In this document: positions 1-11,715 of the stretch, one piece after another
Numbering within the stretch: position 1 is the first letter of the stretch
Layout: each line of letters begins with the position of its first letter
Source: Nocardia inohanensis NBRC 100128
Lineage (GTDB): Bacteria; Actinomycetota; Actinomycetes; Mycobacteriales; Mycobacteriaceae
Reading direction: 5' to 3'
NCBI RefSeq assembly: GCF_001612945.1
Contig: NZ_BDBK01000002.1
Location: 372,001-436,000 of the forward strand
DNA: 64,000 bases
Translations under genes and position numbers: made by a program
The notes under the pieces: generated by a model
Told to the model about the DNA's origin: nothing
What the model saw: only the letters and a program-made list of their open reading frames with translations
Databases searched by the model: none

Positions 1-1
1 C

Positions 2-3000
2 ACCCTGGTCTTCCGGACCCGGGTGCGGTCGGGCGCGTCCTTCACCGAACTGCTCGCTCGCCAGCGTGAGACCGACATCCAGGCGTTCGCCAATGCCGAC
101 GTGCCGTTCGAGCGCCTGGTCGAGGTGCTCAACCCGATGCGTTCCACCGCGCGCCATCCGCTGTTCCAGGTCGGCCTGTCGTTCCAGAACCTGGCTCAGT
201 CCAGCCTGGAGCTGCCGGGCCTGACCGTGGCCGGGCTCGATGTCGACTCCGGGATCTCGCAGTTCGACCTGCACCTGATCGCCACCGACCGGTACGACGC
301 CGCGGGTGAACCGGTGGGCATCACCGGCATCTTCACCTACGCCACCGACCTGTTCGACGGGCCGACCGTGCAGGGCTTCGTGGATCGCTTCGTGCGCCTG
401 CTCGGCGAGATCGTGGCCGAACCCGCCACGGCCGTCGGCGATTACGAGATCCTGGCCCCGGCCGAGCGAGCCGAACTGGTGCTGGCGCGCAATACCACGG
501 CGCACCAGCTCGGCGGGGCCGCGACCCTGCCGGCGCTGCTCGACGCCATGGTCACCGATATCCCGACCGCGGTCGCGCTGATCGGACCCGACGGCGCGGT
601 GCTGTCCTACGGTGAACTCGGCGATCGGGTGAATCGCCTGGCGCGGCACCTGATTTCGATAGGCGTCGGCCCGGACCAGCGGGTGGCGCTGGCCTTCCGC
701 CGTTCGGTGGATCTGGTCGTGGCCATGTACGCGGTGTCCGTCGCGGGCGGTGCGTACGTGCCGATCGATCCGGATCAGCCGGCCGATCGCACCGGCTACA
801 TCCTGGAGACCGCCGCGCCGGTCTGCGTGCTCACCAATGCCGAAGCCGGCTTCGCGACCGAGGTCGCGCCGGTGGTGCGGATCGACGAGCTGGACCTGAG
901 CCTGGTCTCGACCTACTCGGTCGCCGACTCCGAACGCCTTGCGCCGCTGCGGGCTTCGAACACCGCCTACGTCATCTTCACCTCCGGCTCCACCGGCCGC
1001 CCGAAGGGCGTCGCGGTGCCGCACGCGGCCATCGTCAACCAGTTGCGCTGGAAGACCGCCGAATTCGGGCTCAGCGTCGACGACGCGGTGCTGCTGAAGA
1101 CCGCGGCCACCTTCGACCTCTCGGTGTGGGAGTTCTGGTCGGCGGCGGTGTCCGGCGGCCGGCTGGTGATCGCCGCGGCCGACGGCCATCGCGATCCGGT
1201 GTACCTGAACGAGCTCATCGAGCGCGAGCGGGTCACCACGCTGCACCTGGTGCCGTCCATGCTGGACGCGCTGCTGGTCGCCGCCGCGAACGACGGTGGG
1301 GTGCGGTCGCATTCGCTGCGCCGGGTGCTGGCCATCGGTGAGGCGCTGCCCGCCGCGGTGGCGCAGCGCTTCCGCGCCGCCAACCCGGGTGCGCACCTGT
1401 TCAACCTGTACGGCCCGACCGAGGCCGCGGTGTCCATCACCACGCACCTGGTCACCGACGCCGATCAGGGTTCGGTCGCCATCGGCCTGCCGCAGTGGAA
1501 CAGCCGGGTGTACGTGCTCGACGAACGGCTGCGGCCGGTCGCCCCGGGCGTGCCGGGTGAGCTGTACCTCGCCGGTGATCAGCTGGCGCGCGGGTACTTC
1601 GGGCGCGCCGACCTCACGGCGGATCGCTTCGTGGCCAACCCGTTCGGCGACTCCGAACGCATGTACCGCACCGGTGACCTGGTGGCCTGGAACGGCAACG
1701 GGGAGCTGGAGTACCGGGGTCGTATCGACTTCCAGGTGAAGATCCGCGGCTTCCGTATCGAACTCGGTGAGATCGAGGCCGCGCTGCTGGCGCTGCCGCA
1801 GATCGCGCAGACCGCGGTACTGGCCAAGTCGGATCAGCGCACCGGCGACCGCCTGGTCGCCTACCTGGTCGGCACGGATATCGATGTGGCACAGGTGAAG
1901 TCGGCGCTGAGCGACGCGCTGCCGTCCTACATGGTGCCGTCGGCCTTCGTGGTTCTGGACGCACTGCCGCTGAACGTCAACGGCAAGCTGGACCGCAAGG
2001 CCCTGCCGGAGCCCGAGTTCGAGGCCGCCGCCTTCCGCGCGCCCGCCACCCCGATCGAAGAGATCGTGGCCGGCGTGTTCGCGGACGTGCTCGGTGTCGA
2101 ACGGGTCGGTGCGGACGACGACTTCTTCTCGCTCGGCGGCAACTCGCTGCTGGCCACCCAGGTCGCCGCCCGGATCGGCGCGGCCCTGGATGCCCGGGTG
2201 CCGGTGCGCGCGCTGTTCGAGGCGTCCAGCGTCGCCGGACTCGCCGCCAAGGTGGAGCAGCACGCCGGTGCGGGAGATCGCAAGGCGCTCACCGCCGGAC
2301 CGCGTCCGGAACGGGTGCCGCTGTCCCTGGCGCAATCGCGCATGTGGTTCCTGAACCAGTTCGATACGGCCTCGGCCGCCTACAACGTGCCCGTCGCGGT
2401 GCGCCTCACCGGTGCGCTCGACGTGGACGCGTTGCAGCGGGCCGTCGCCGACGTGATCGGCCGCCACGAGACGCTGCGCACCGTCTACCCGCAGATCGAT
2501 GGCACCGCCGCACAGGTCATCGTGCCGGTGGCGCAGGCCGTTCCGGATCTGACTCCGATCGCCGTCCCCGCCGAGTCGGTGCGCGACCGGGTCGCGGAAC
2601 TGATCACCACCGGCTTCGACGTCACCACCGAAGTGCCGTTGCACGCCAAGCTGTTCCGGGTCGAGGACACCGACCAGCCGGAGCACGTGCTGGTCTTCGT
2701 CACCCACCACATCACCGCGGACGGCTGGTCCATGGGCCCGCTCACCCGCGACGTGATGATCGCCTACGCCTCGCGTGCCGCCGGCACCGAACCGGGCTGG
2801 ACGCCGCTGCCGGTGCAGTACGCCGACTTCAGCATCTGGCAGCGCGAGGTGCTCGGTGACGAGGACGACGCCACCAGCCTGATCTCGGCTCAGGCCGAAT
2901 TCTGGCGCGGCGCACTGGCCGACCTGCCCGACGAGCTGAACCTGCCCTCGGATCGGCCGCGCCCGCTGGCGCAGTCCTTCCGCGGCGGCCGGGTGCTGTT

Positions 3001-6000
3001 CCCGATCGACAAGGAACTGCACGGCGGTTTGCAGCGCATCGCGCGGGCCAACAACGCCACCATGTTCATGGTCGTGCACACCGCACTGGCCGTGTTCCTG
3101 GCGCGCCTGTCCGGCACCACCGATATCGCCATCGGCGCGCCCATCGCGGGACGTGGCGAGGCCGAGGTCGACAACTTGATCGGCATGTTCGTCAACACCC
3201 TGGTGCTGCGCACCGAGGTGAACGGGCAGGACGGCTTCACCGAGCTGCTGGCGCGCGCCAAGGACAGCGACCTGAAGGCGTTCGCGCACGCGGACATTCC
3301 GTTCGAGCGCCTGGTCGAGCTGCTCAACCCGGAGCGCTCCACCGCGCGGCATCCGCTGTTCCAGGTGGCGCTGTCCTTCGAGAACCTGCCGGACAGCTCC
3401 TTCGAGCTGCCCGGGCTGCGGGTCGCGGCGGTCGAGTTCGAGAACGAGATCGCCAAGTTCGATCTCATGCTGACCCTGACCGAAACCGGAGCCGACTCCG
3501 ATGCGGGCATGTACGCCGAATTCGGTTTCGCGCGTGACCTGTTCGATCAGTCCACCGTCGAAGGATTCGCGCAGCGGTTCCTGCGACTGCTGGGCCAGAT
3601 CGTGGCCGCGCCGCGCAAGGCCGTCGGTGACCTGGAGATCCTGGAGACCGCCGAGCGCACCGACCTGATCGCCCGCACCGGCGGTCCGGCCATCGAGCCG
3701 CGCGTACTGCCCGATCTGCTGGCCGATGCCGTCGCCAACAACCCGGTCGGCGAGGCGGTCGTCTTCGACGGCCAGGCCCTCGGGTACGCCGAACTCGATG
3801 CCGCCTCCTCGCGCCTGGCGCGGGTGCTCATCGAGCGCGGCGCCGGACCGGAAACCCGGGTGGCGGTGGCCATCCGGCGCTCGTTCGAATCGGTGCTGGC
3901 CATCTGGGCCGTCGCCAAGTCGGGCGCGGCGTTCGTGCCGGTCGATCCGTCCTACCCGGCGGACCGCATCGCGCACATGGTCAACGACTCCGGCGCGGTG
4001 CTGGGTCTGACCGTCGACGCCGAGGTCGAAGGGCTGCCGCCGGTCAAGAGCCTGGCGGGCTGGATCTCCCTGGACGATCCCATCGTGCAGGCCGAAATCG
4101 CCTCGCACTCGGCCGAACTCGTCACCGACGCGGAACGCTGGGGTGTGGTGCGGCCGGATCACGTGGCCTACGTGATCTACACCTCCGGCACCACGGGCAT
4201 GCCCAAGGGCGTCGTGGTCACGCACTCCGGTCTGGCCAACTTCAGCACCGAGCAGATCGTGCGCTACCACCTCGACTCCGGTTCGCGCGCACTGCACTTC
4301 GCGTCGCCGTCGTTCGACGCGTCGGTGCTGGAGTACCTCCTGGCCATCGGCGCGGGCGGCACCCTGGTCATCGTCCCGCCGGGCATCTACGGCGGTGAGG
4401 AGCTCGCCGAGCTGATCAAGCGCGAGCAGGCCACGCACGCGTTCATCACCCCGGCGGCGCTGGCGACCCTGGATCCCAAGGGCCTCGACAGCCTGCGGGT
4501 GCTGGTCGCCGGTGGTGAAGCCGTGCCGGCCGATCTGGTGGAGAAGTGGGCTGTTCCGTTGGCGGACCGCACGATTCGTGCGTTCCACAACGGCTATGGT
4601 CCGACCGAGACCACCATCATGACCAACATCAGCGATGCGCTGGTGCCGGGTGATCTGGTCACCATCGGTGGCCCGATCCGAGGTATGCGATCGCTGATCC
4701 TCGACAGCCGGTTGCGTCCGGTGCCGGTCGGTGTCGCGGGTGAGCTGTACCTGTCGGGTATCCAGCTCTCACGGGGCTACCACGACCGGCCCGGCCTGTC
4801 GGCCGAGCGGTTCGTCGCCAACCCGTACGTCGCCGGCGAGCGCATGTACCGCACCGGTGACGTGGTCCGCTGGACCCCCACCGGCGAGGTGGAGTACGTG
4901 GGCCGCAACGACTTCCAGGTCAAGGTGCGCGGCTTCCGTATCGAACTCGGTGAGATCGACGCGGCCCTGGCCTCGCACGAGACCGTGGACTTCGCGGTCA
5001 CCGTCGGCCACAAGACCGAAGCCGGGGCCACCATCCTGGCGGCCTACGTGCTGCCGGTCGCGGGACGCTCCATCGACATCGCGGCCCTGACCGAGCACAT
5101 CGCCGGGCGTCTGCCGGAGTACATGGTGCCGACGGCCATCACGGTCCTCGACGCCATCCCGCTGACCCCGGTCGGCAAGCTGGACCGCCGGGCGCTGCCC
5201 GAACCGGTGTTCACCGCACGCGATTTCCGCGCTCCGGTCACCGAGATGGAGGCCACCCTCGCCGAGGTGTTCGCCGACGTCCTCGGCCTGGAGCAGGTCG
5301 GCGCGGACGACTCGTTCTTCGCCCTCGGCGGCGACTCGATCCTGTCGATCCAGCTGGTCTCGCGGGCCAAGGCGCGGGGCGTGGTGTTCTCACCGCGTGA
5401 CGTGTTCGAACAGCGCACCGTGGCCGGACTGGCCGAAGTCGCCACGCTCGCAGGCGATTCCACGCAGGAGCGCTTGGCCGAGCTGCCCGGCGGCGGGGTC
5501 GGCGACATTCCGCTGACGCCGATCATGCACGCGATCCTGTCGAGTGGGTCTTCCTACGAGCGGTTCTCGCAGTCCATGCCGCTGCGGCTGCCGGACGGCA
5601 TCGATCGGGCCACCCTGGTCGGAGCCATCTCCGCGCTGTACGACCATCACGACGTGCTGCGGTCGCGTCTGCGCGGCAACGCCACGGACGGTTTCGAATT
5701 CGAAGCGCTGCCCAAGGGCGCGGTCGACGTCGACGCGCTCGTGCATCGGGTCGAACTGCCCGGCGACATCTCCGACGAGGGCCTGACCAAGGCCGCCAGC
5801 GTCGAATTCGATGCGGCTCTGGGTCGCCTCGATCCGGCGAATGCGGCCATGGTGCAGTTCATCTGGTTCGCGTTCGGCGCGACCGAGGACGGCTCCGTCG
5901 CTCGCCGCGATGTGCTGCTGATCGTCGCGCACCACATGGTGGTGGACGGCGTCTCCTGGCGCATCCTGATCCCGGACCTCGGTCTGGCCTGGTCGCAGCT

Positions 6001-9000
6001 GGCGTTCGAGCAGCCGATCAAGCTGCCCGAGACCGGCACCTCCATGCGGCGCTGGGCGCACGCCCTGGTCGAGCAGTCGACCTCGGCCGAACGGGTCGCG
6101 GAACTGCCGTTCTGGCAGCGGGTTACGGAGACTCCGGATCCGTTGCTGGGTGCGCGGGCCTTCGATCCGAAGATCGACACCTTCGCCACCGTCGAACGCG
6201 TCGAGGTCTCGGTTCCGGCCGAAGTCACCGATGCCGTGCTGACCTCGCTGCCGGGCCTGTACCGGGGCGGCGTCAACGACGGCCTGATGTCGGCGCTGGC
6301 CATGGCCGTCGCGCGCTGGCGCGGCGAGACCACGGGCGGTTCGGCGCTGATCAAGCTCGAGGGTCACGGCCGCGAAGAGGAGATCGTGCCGGGCGCGGAT
6401 CTCTCCCGCACCGTCGGCTGGTTCACCGCCGCCTTCCCGGTCCGCCTGGACCTGAACGGCGCGGACCTGGGCGATGCCTTCGCGGGCGGAAAAGCCTTGG
6501 GCGACATCGTGAAATCGGTGAAGGAACAGCTCCTCGCGCTGCCCGACAAGGGTCTGGGCTGGGGCATGCTGCGCCACCTCAACCCGGAGACCGGCGCACA
6601 GCTGCGCGATGTCGGCCAGATCAGCTTCAACTACCTCGGTCGCGCGTCCGCGGGGTCGGTGCCCGAGGGCATGGCCGATGTGGGCTGGGTGCCGGTGGAC
6701 GATCTGGGCCGGCTCGACGGCGAGATGGACACCGACATGCCCGCCAACGCCACCCTCGATATCAATGCCATCGTCACCGACGGTGAGCACGGCCCGCAGC
6801 TGGGTGCGTCCTTCGCCTACCCGACCGGGCTGCTCGAGCGCGAGCGGGTGCAGGAGTTCGCGGACCTGTTCGTGGCGGCGCTGACCGCGCTGGCCACCCA
6901 TGCCCAGCGGCCCGAGGCCGGTGGCTTCACGCCGTCGGATATGAACCTGGTCAAGGTGACCCAGTCCGATATCGAGGTCTGGGAACGGGCCTACCCGAAC
7001 CTGGCCGACGTGTGGCCGCTCTCGCCGCTCCAGGGCGGTCTGCTGTTCCACGCCATGCTGACCCAGAACACGGTGGACGTCTACACCATTCAGGCGCTGC
7101 TGGATCTGGCCGGCACGGTCGACACCGAGCGGCTGCGCAATGCCGCGCAGGCCATCCTGGACCGGTACCCGAGCCTGCGGACCGCCTTCGTCACCGACGC
7201 GGACGGGCAGGCGCACCAGGTGGTGCTCGACAATGTCGAAGCGCCGTTCCGGGTGGTGGATCTGACCGATCTGCCCGAGCCCGAACGCAATCCGCGCATG
7301 CGGGAACTCATCGAGGCCGACCGGGCGGATCACTTCGATCTGACCGCCGCGCCGCTGATGCGGTTCATCGTGTTCCGGGTGGCCGAGGAACAGTGGCACC
7401 TGGTGATCACCACCCACCACATCCTGGTGGACGGCTGGTCCATGCCGCTGCTCATGCGTGACCTGCTGGTGCTGTACGCGGTGCGCGGCGACACCTCCGC
7501 ACTGCCGCGGGTGGCCTCCTACCGGAACTACCTGGCCTGGCTGGCCGGGCGGAACCGCGAGGAATCCCTCGAGGCGTGGCGGCGCGCGCTGGCCGGGGTC
7601 AGCGAGCCGACCACGCTCGCGCCCGCGCCGCGCAAGGACGAGCAGTACGAAATCGGCCGCTACACACTGGATATCGATGCCGAGCGCACGCGTCAGCTCA
7701 CCAAGCGGGCGCAGGAACTGGGCGTCACGCTGAACACGCTGGTGCAGACCGCGTGGGCGGTGCTCATCGGCCGCCTCACCGGGCGCAGCGATGTGGTGTT
7801 CGGCGCGACCGTCTCCGGCCGGCCGGGTGACCTGGCGGGCGTGGAGTCCATGGTGGGTCTGTTCATCAACACGGTGCCGGTGCGCATCCGGGTCGATGAT
7901 CGCCTCACCATCGGCGGGCTGCTCGAACGCGTCCAGCACGATCAGGCCGATCTGCTCGAGCATCACCACATCGGGTTCAGCGAGATCCAGCGCCTGGCCG
8001 GTCCGGGAGCCGAATTCGACACCCTGGTGGTGTTCGAGTCGTACCCGGTCGACAAGGACGCCATCGCCGCGGCCAGCTCCATCGACGGCATGTCCGTCAA
8101 CGGCGTCGGCATCAACGACAACACCCACTACCCGATGAGCCTGACCGTGATGGCGGGGGCGACCATCGAGATCGCCATGCGGTACCTGGACAGCCGGTTC
8201 ACCGCCGACGAGGTCGAGATCCTCGCCGCGCGCCTGAACCGGGTGCTCGACACGCTGCTCGGCGATCCCAAGGGCCTGGTCGGGGACATCGACATCCTCG
8301 ACGAGAACGAGCGGGCCCGGATCCTGGCCGAAAGCACTGTCACCGTTGCCGATTCCGAATCGGCGCGGGTCGGCAACCGGACGGTCGCGAACGTGCTCGC
8401 CGAGGTGGTCGAAGAGGATCCGCAGGCTCCGGCGCTGCTGGCCGACGGCGCGGAGGTGGCCTACCACGTCCTCGACCGCCGCAGCTCGCAGCTCGCGCGC
8501 CTGCTCATCGATCGCGGTGCGGGCCCCGGTGATGTCGTCGCCGTCGCCCTGCCGCACTCGGTGGATTCGGTCGTCGCGGTCTGGGCCATCCAGAAGGCCG
8601 GTGCGGCAGCGTTGTTCGCCGAGGGCATGTCCTTCGGTGAAATCCTCGCCGCCGGAGCCGGTTTCGGTATCGCCGAGGAACCGGCCGCCGGCACGCTGCG
8701 CTGGCTGGTGCCGAACGATCCGCAGGTCCAGGCCGACCTGTCGGCGCGTCCGTCGCATCCGGTCTCCTACGCCGACCGCGTGCGCCCGCTCACCGAGGCC
8801 GACCCGGCCTTCGTCTACCAGGCCGCCGACGGCTCCTGGGCCACGCTCACCCAAGCCGAAGCCCTCGACCGTGCCACCGCCCTGCGTACCGAGCACGAGA
8901 TCGATTATGAATCCACCACCTTCACCACGGCGGCCATCGGCCGCCCGGCGGTGGACGAGTTCCTGGTCTCCGCGACGGCGGGCGCACTGTCGGTGCTCCC

Positions 9001-9115
9001 GAGCGGAGACCTGGCAACCGATCTCGACGAGGGCGAGGTAACCCACTGGTTCGCTACCCCCTCCGACCCGGTTGACCAGGCCGGGGACGAGATTCAGGTG
9101 GTAGCTGGCGACTGA
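2..9115 (+). CDS. Nonribosomal peptide synthetase, 3' part (C-A-T-C-A-T-E-C-degenerate A)
   Basis: The reading frame is already open at base 2, so the gene starts outside the window; about 3037 residues are visible. Order by position: end of a condensation (C) domain (to ~450); adenylation domain A1 (~520-2000, P-loop TSGSTG near 981); carrier T1 (LGGNSLL, serine near 2144); C domain with HHITADG (~2704); A2 (~3700-5200, TSGTTG near 4180); carrier T2 (LGGDSIL, serine near 5336); epimerization domain (HHMVVDG ~5930, and the GHGREE region ~6363); C domain with HHILVDG (~7411), expected to accept a D-configured donor; then an A-like fragment (~8370-9112) that keeps only the N-terminal A-domain motifs. 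The A2 residue should be epimerized to D. Neither a terminal carrier nor a thioesterase is present. The product is unknown; A1 and A2 pocket residues do not match a code I can name with confidence. Confidence 0.95.
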   Translation, partial: TLVFRTRVRSGASFTELLARQRETDIQAFANADVPFERLVEVLNPMRSTARHPLFQVGLSFQNLAQSSLELPGLTVAGLDVDSGISQFDLHLIATDRYDAAGEPVGITGIFTYATDLFDGPTVQGFVDRFVRLLGEIVAEPATAVGDYEILAPAERAELVLARNTTAHQLGGAATLPALLDAMVTDIPTAVALIGPDGAVLSYGELGDRVNRLARHLISIGVGPDQRVALAFRRSVDLVVAMYAVSVAGGAYVPIDPDQPADRTGYILETAAPVCVLTNAEAGFATEVAPVVRIDELDLSLVSTYSVADSERLAPLRASNTAYVIFTSGSTGRPKGVAVPHAAIVNQLRWKTAEFGLSVDDAVLLKTAATFDLSVWEFWSAAVSGGRLVIAAADGHRDPVYLNELIERERVTTLHLVPSMLDALLVAAANDGGVRSHSLRRVLAIGEALPAAVAQRFRAANPGAHLFNLYGPTEAAVSITTHLVTDADQGSVAIGLPQWNSRVYVLDERLRPVAPGVPGELYLAGDQLARGYFGRADLTADRFVANPFGDSERMYRTGDLVAWNGNGELEYRGRIDFQVKIRGFRIELGEIEAALLALPQIAQTAVLAKSDQRTGDRLVAYLVGTDIDVAQVKSALSDALPSYMVPSAFVVLDALPLNVNGKLDRKALPEPEFEAAAFRAPATPIEEIVAGVFADVLGVERVGADDDFFSLGGNSLLATQVAARIGAALDARVPVRALFEASSVAGLAAKVEQHAGAGDRKALTAGPRPERVPLSLAQSRMWFLNQFDTASAAYNVPVAVRLTGALDVDALQRAVADVIGRHETLRTVYPQIDGTAAQVIVPVAQAVPDLTPIAVPAESVRDRVAELITTGFDVTTEVPLHAKLFRVEDTDQPEHVLVFVTHHITADGWSMGPLTRDVMIAYASRAAGTEPGWTPLPVQYADFSIWQREVLGDEDDATSLISAQAEFWRGALADLPDELNLPSDRPRPLAQSFRGGRVLFPIDKELHGGLQRIARANNATMFMVVHTALAVFLARLSGTTDIAIGAPIAGRGEAEVDNLIGMFVNTLVLRTEVNGQDGFTELLARAKDSDLKAFAHADIPFERLVELLNPERSTARHPLFQVALSFENLPDSSFELPGLRVAAVEFENEIAKFDLMLTLTETGADSDAGMYAEFGFARDLFDQSTVEGFAQRFLRLLGQIVAAPRKAVGDLEILETAERTDLIARTGGPAIEPRVLPDLLADAVANNPVGEAVVFDGQALGYAELDAASSRLARVLIERGAGPETRVAVAIRRSFESVLAIWAVAKSGAAFVPVDPSYPADRIAHMVNDSGAVLGLTVDAEVEGLPPVKSLAGWISLDDPIVQAEIASHSAELVTDAERWGVVRPDHVAYVIYTSGTTGMPKGVVVTHSGLANFSTEQIVRYHLDSGSRALHFASPSFDASVLEYLLAIGAGGTLVIVPPGIYGGEELAELIKREQATHAFITPAALATLDPKGLDSLRVLVAGGEAVPADLVEKWAVPLADRTIRAFHNGYGPTETTIMTNISDALVPGDLVTIGGPIRGMRSLILDSRLRPVPVGVAGELYLSGIQLSRGYHDRPGLSAERFVANPYVAGERMYRTGDVVRWTPTGEVEYVGRNDFQVKVRGFRIELGEIDAALASHETVDFAVTVGHKTEAGATILAAYVLPVAGRSIDIAALTEHIAGRLPEYMVPTAITVLDAIPLTPVGKLDRRALPEPVFTARDFRAPVTEMEATLAEVFADVLGLEQVGADDSFFALGGDSILSIQLVSRAKARGVVFSPRDVFEQRTVAGLAEVATLAGDSTQERLAELPGGGVGDIPLTPIMHAILSSGSSYERFSQSMPLRLPDGIDRATLVGAISALYDHHDVLRSRLRGNATDGFEFEALPKGAVDVDALVHRVELPGDISDEGLTKAASVEFDAALGRLDPANAAMVQFIWFAFGATEDGSVARRDVLLIVAHHMVVDGVSWRILIPDLGLAWSQLAFEQPIKLPETGTSMRRWAHALVEQSTSAERVAELPFWQRVTETPDPLLGARAFDPKIDTFATVERVEVSVPAEVTDAVLTSLPGLYRGGVNDGLMSALAMAVARWRGETTGGSALIKLEGHGREEEIVPGADLSRTVGWFTAAFPVRLDLNGADLGDAFAGGKALGDIVKSVKEQLLALPDKGLGWGMLRHLNPETGAQLRDVGQISFNYLGRASAGSVPEGMADVGWVPVDDLGRLDGEMDTDMPANATLDINAIVTDGEHGPQLGASFAYPTGLLERERVQEFADLFVAALTALATHAQRPEAGGFTPSDMNLVKVTQSDIEVWERAYPNLADVWPLSPLQGGLLFHAMLTQNTVDVYTIQALLDLAGTVDTERLRNAAQAILDRYPSLRTAFVTDADGQAHQVVLDNVEAPFRVVDLTDLPEPERNPRMRELIEADRADHFDLTAAPLMRFIVFRVAEEQWHLVITTHHILVDGWSMPLLMRDLLVLYAVRGDTSALPRVASYRNYLAWLAGRNREESLEAWRRALAGVSEPTTLAPAPRKDEQYEIGRYTLDIDAERTRQLTKRAQELGVTLNTLVQTAWAVLIGRLTGRSDVVFGATVSGRPGDLAGVESMVGLFINTVPVRIRVDDRLTIGGLLERVQHDQADLLEHHHIGFSEIQRLAGPGAEFDTLVVFESYPVDKDAIAAASSIDGMSVNGVGINDNTHYPMSLTVMAGATIEIAMRYLDSRFTADEVEILAARLNRVLDTLLGDPKGLVGDIDILDENERARILAESTVTVADSESARVGNRTVANVLAEVVEEDPQAPALLADGAEVAYHVLDRRSSQLARLLIDRGAGPGDVVAVALPHSVDSVVAVWAIQKAGAAALFAEGMSFGEILAAGAGFGIAEEPAAGTLRWLVPNDPQVQADLSARPSHPVSYADRVRPLTEADPAFVYQAADGSWATLTQAEALDRATALRTEHEIDYESTTFTTAAIGRPAVDEFLVSATAGALSVLPSGDLATDLDEGEVTHWFATPSDPVDQAGDEIQVVAGD

Positions 9116-9135
9116 TCGGCTCGAAATCGATGTAT

Positions 9136-9157
9136 CCGGGTTGCTGCCGTAACCCGG
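9136..9157 (+). terminator. Hairpin just after the NRPS stop
   Basis: A 7-bp inverted repeat (CCGGGTT / AACCCGG, 8-nt loop) lies 20 bases after the NRPS stop. It has no T-run, so it is a weak terminator candidate or an mRNA 3' stabilising element ahead of the stronger hairpin at 9281. Confidence 0.4.
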
Positions 9158-9280
9158 CATGAGCGTATTCGGGCCTGCGGGAAGAAGATTCGCGGCTACT
9201 CGGACGAATCGTGCCGGCGTGTGGGGAATCGGGTAGTGGACTACTGCGGCTTTTCGGGCAGTGTCCGACCAGGCTGGGGA

Positions 9281-9330
9281 GGCGGGCAGATGCCGGGACC
9301 GAGCCACCCGGGTCTGCCCGCCTTATCTTT
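9281..9330 (+). terminator. Rho-independent terminator of the NRPS transcript
   Basis: A 10-bp perfect stem (GGCGGGCAGA / TCTGCCCGCC) encloses a 22-nt loop that holds a further CCGGG/CCCGG pairing. On the + strand it is followed by TTATCTTT. It sits between the convergent NRPS and the SGNH hydrolase (stop at 9334), so it may serve both. Confidence 0.75.
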
Positions 9331-9333
9331 CGG

Positions 9334-10491
9334 TCAACGGGTTGCGGCGAGACCGGGGCGTGGGGTCAGGGTGAGGGCGGTGAGATCCACCGAGGCGGCG
9401 ATGGCGTCGTGGCCGGCGTCGTTGAGATGCATTCCGTCGAAATCGAATTCGGGGCGGATGAAGTCCGGGCGTTCGGGATCCTCCACCGCGGCGGCGGGGT
9501 CGAAGACGGCGTCGAAGACATCGGTATTCCGCAACCACTCGTTCACCACCCGGCGCACCGGAATGCCCTCGGCCACATTGAGGCCCGGGTAGTACGCGCC
9601 GCCGAACGGGCCGATGGTGTTGGCGTACACCGGCAATCCGGCCTCGTGCGCCAACCGGGCCAGCTCGGTGAAGCCCGCGATGAGTGCTGCCGCGGGCGTG
9701 GTGGATTCGTCCAGGATCAGATCGTTGATGCCGAAATTGATCCACACCGCCGCCACGCCCGGCACCGCCAGTACATCGCGCTCGAAACGGGCCAGGCCGT
9801 GCTCGCCGATCTGATCGGTGAGCAGCCGGTTCCCGCCGGTGCCCTGATTCACCGCCCAGCCCAAGGGGAGTCGCGCGTTCAACCGGTCCACCGAGCGCCG
9901 GTTCTCGCCCTGCGTGGAACCCACCCCCTCGAACCAGGAATCACCGAACGCGACCAGTACCGGGGTACCGGCCTCGGCGAGGACGTCGACGCCGGTCAGC
10001 ACGAAGCGTGACAGATGCTCGGCGGCGTCGGGCAGGGCGATATCGCCGGTCCGGTCGCCATCGGTGATCCAGCTGGTCTCCACCGGCATGTGCGCGAAGG
10101 CGGTGTGGCCGGTCCGCTGCGGGAAGTACAGGCTCACAACCAGATCCGTACCCGCCTCGACGGGCAGTTCGATCGGATCGCTGACCGCGTCGCCGTGCGC
10201 CGGGATCCGCAGCTCCGCCTCCCCGTCGAAGCGCAGCTCGCGAGCCGTTTCCGGCCGAATGGCATTTCCGCTGTCGCGCACCGCGATCCGCGCCGAACCG
10301 ATGACGAGCTCGTGCGCCGAGTACCGGTTGGTCAAGCGCACCCGCACCGCCGCACCGCCGCCGGCCAGATGCGCCACCTGCCGCAAGGTCTCCCCATCGA
10401 ACCCCCGCGGCTCGGCCAGCTGGATCCGGTCCGCCGGATTCACCAGCGGCGCACGGAACCCGGCCACCCACTCCTGCTGCGTGCCGCTCAT
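9334..10491 (-). CDS. SGNH/GDSL-family esterase
   Basis: A 385-residue two-part protein. The N-terminal ~170 residues form a beta-rich accessory region. The SGNH hydrolase domain follows: block I FGDSW (Ser185), the Gly block (GTGGN, ~218), block III GINDL (Asn256) and a C-terminal DGMHLND block carrying the catalytic Asp and His. This is the family's full set, so an active carboxyl- or carbohydrate-ester hydrolase is likely; the substrate is unknown. No signal peptide is visible, suggesting a cytoplasmic enzyme. ATG at 10491 is preferred over GTG at 10497 because GGAGGG lies 5 bases upstream of the ATG. It is divergent from a MarR gene with a dyad between them, so MarR control is inferred. 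Confidence 0.88.
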   Translation of the reverse strand: MSGTQQEWVAGFRAPLVNPADRIQLAEPRGFDGETLRQVAHLAGGGAAVRVRLTNRYSAHELVIGSARIAVRDSGNAIRPETARELRFDGEAELRIPAHGDAVSDPIELPVEAGTDLVVSLYFPQRTGHTAFAHMPVETSWITDGDRTGDIALPDAAEHLSRFVLTGVDVLAEAGTPVLVAFGDSWFEGVGSTQGENRRSVDRLNARLPLGWAVNQGTGGNRLLTDQIGEHGLARFERDVLAVPGVAAVWINFGINDLILDESTTPAAALIAGFTELARLAHEAGLPVYANTIGPFGGAYYPGLNVAEGIPVRRVVNEWLRNTDVFDAVFDPAAAVEDPERPDFIRPEFDFDGMHLNDAGHDAIAASVDLTALTLTPRPGLAATR

Positions 10492-10505
10492 CGTCACCCT
10501 CCATG

Positions 10506-10538
10506 TTGTTGCTATGCGGAATATTGCGCTGGCAACAA
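10506..10538. promoter_or_regulatory. Candidate MarR operator (inverted repeat)
   Basis: TTGTTGC (10506-10512) and GCAACAA (10532-10538) form perfect 7-bp arms around an AT-rich near-palindromic core (GCGGAATATTGCGC). It lies in the ~90-bp space between the divergent SGNH esterase and MarR genes. MarR proteins commonly autoregulate from such a site; binding here is inference. Confidence 0.5.
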
Positions 10539-10583
10539 TCTACAAGAAATGTTCCGCGTGTCAACTATCCGCACGGAAAGTTC

Positions 10584-11075
10584 ATGGTTTACGCTGGTCA
10601 AGTGGATACCAAACAGCTCTTCGACGACCCCCGCCTGACCGCCATCGGCCTGCTGTACGAGGCGCACGACGGCATCCTGGCGAGAATCGAATCCACCTGG
10701 AAGGGCAACGGGCTCTCCGCCCTCGACCTCAACGCGCTGATCCGGCTGACCCGCTCGCCGGGCCGCAAACTCCGCATGACCGACCTGGCGAACCAGACCA
10801 ACCTCTCCACCAGCGGCGTCACCCGCCTCGTGGATCGCCTGGAGCGCAACGGTTTCGTCCGCCGCGAACCCGACCCCACCGACCGCCGCAGCTCCTACGC
10901 CGTCCTCACCGCCGCCGGCGCCACCCGGGTAGCGCGCATCCTGCCCGCCTACCTCGAAGGCGTCGACAAATGGTTCACCAGCCTGCTCACGCCCGAGCAG
11001 CTGGAAGACCTGCTGGCCGGCCTCCGCATCGTCCGCGACGCTACCCACCCCGAGGCCGCGCAGGTGACAAAGTAG
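10584..11075 (+). CDS. MarR-family transcriptional regulator
   Basis: About 163 residues with the MarR winged-helix fold: a recognition helix region with LSTSGVTRLVDRLERNG (~76-92) followed by the wing containing REPDPTDRRSS, the family's conserved DxRxxxxxLT element. The dimerisation helices are at the two ends. The frame extends upstream to 10503, but that part would be translated from the operator region. ATG at 10584 or GTG at 10602 is therefore more plausible; GGAAAG lies close to the ATG. It probably represses the divergent SGNH esterase. The next gene begins 5 bases after its stop, so co-transcription with the DUF1345 gene is likely. The ligand is unknown. Confidence 0.87.
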   Translation: MVYAGQVDTKQLFDDPRLTAIGLLYEAHDGILARIESTWKGNGLSALDLNALIRLTRSPGRKLRMTDLANQTNLSTSGVTRLVDRLERNGFVRREPDPTDRRSSYAVLTAAGATRVARILPAYLEGVDKWFTSLLTPEQLEDLLAGLRIVRDATHPEAAQVTK

Positions 11076-11080
11076 GGATC

Positions 11081-11701
11081 ATGTCGATGCTGCGGGTCGT
11101 AGTCAGCCGGGTGATGGAGATCGGCCTCGTGCTCGTGGCCCTGGCCGTGCTGTGGGCCCACGACCCGAACGACTGGCTCCTGTTCTGGAATGTGCTGGCC
11201 GGGCTGTATGTCGGCATCTGGGTGATACGCCTGCTGCGAAACAGGCGCGAGGACGACCCCGAAGAATGGGTCGACGAGATCCCGGGCAGCTGGATGGCAT
11301 CGCTCGCCATCGGTTTGGTCAGTGCCATCGGCCTCGTAGCGGTCGTATCGATAGTCTCCGCCGACGACGAGCGGTTCGGCGGGACCACGAAAATCATTGC
11401 CGCCGTTGCGGCACTGCTGGCCTGGTTCCTGCTCCACCTCGGCTTCGCTGAGCAATATGCCCGCACCTACTACTCGCTGCTCCCGGACCGCGCGCTCTCG
11501 TTCCCGGGATCCGAGCGGCCGAATCTCCTGGACTTCGCCTACTTCGCCTTCACCATCGGCGTCTCCTTCGCCGTCTCCGACGTGGAGACCCGCCACCGCA
11601 GCATTCGCACCCAGGTACTCGTGCACGCGGTGATCGGGTTCTTCTACAACGCCGCGGTGATCGGTGTCGCGGTCGGGGTGGTGACCGGTGGGCGGGGCTA
11701 G
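11081..11701 (+). CDS. DUF1345 integral membrane protein
   Basis: A 206-residue protein with about five hydrophobic segments: two near the N-terminus (~8-27, ~31-48), two in the middle (~72-92, ~102-120) and one or two at the C-terminus (~148-200). The region DFAYFAFTIGVSFAVSDVE is characteristic of DUF1345 membrane proteins, whose function is unknown. The start is ATG at 11081, with GTAGGGAT upstream. It is probably co-transcribed with the MarR gene, which ends 5 bases before it. A much longer open frame from 9914 includes it, but that extension is antisense to the esterase and is rejected. Confidence 0.8.
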   Translation: MSMLRVVVSRVMEIGLVLVALAVLWAHDPNDWLLFWNVLAGLYVGIWVIRLLRNRREDDPEEWVDEIPGSWMASLAIGLVSAIGLVAVVSIVSADDERFGGTTKIIAAVAALLAWFLLHLGFAEQYARTYYSLLPDRALSFPGSERPNLLDFAYFAFTIGVSFAVSDVETRHRSIRTQVLVHAVIGFFYNAAVIGVAVGVVTGGRG

Positions 11702-11715
11702 CGGGCGCGAGCGGT

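Noticed and set aside
5390..9307. A 1305-codon open frame on the - strand opposite the NRPS
   Set aside because: It is the antisense shadow of a high-GC coding frame; the NRPS on the + strand has all family motifs, while this frame is Arg/His/Gly-rich with no domain.
9914..11701. A 595-codon frame that would extend the DUF1345 protein upstream
   Set aside because: The first ~390 codons are antisense to the esterase and out of frame across the MarR gene; only the part from 11081 matches a family.
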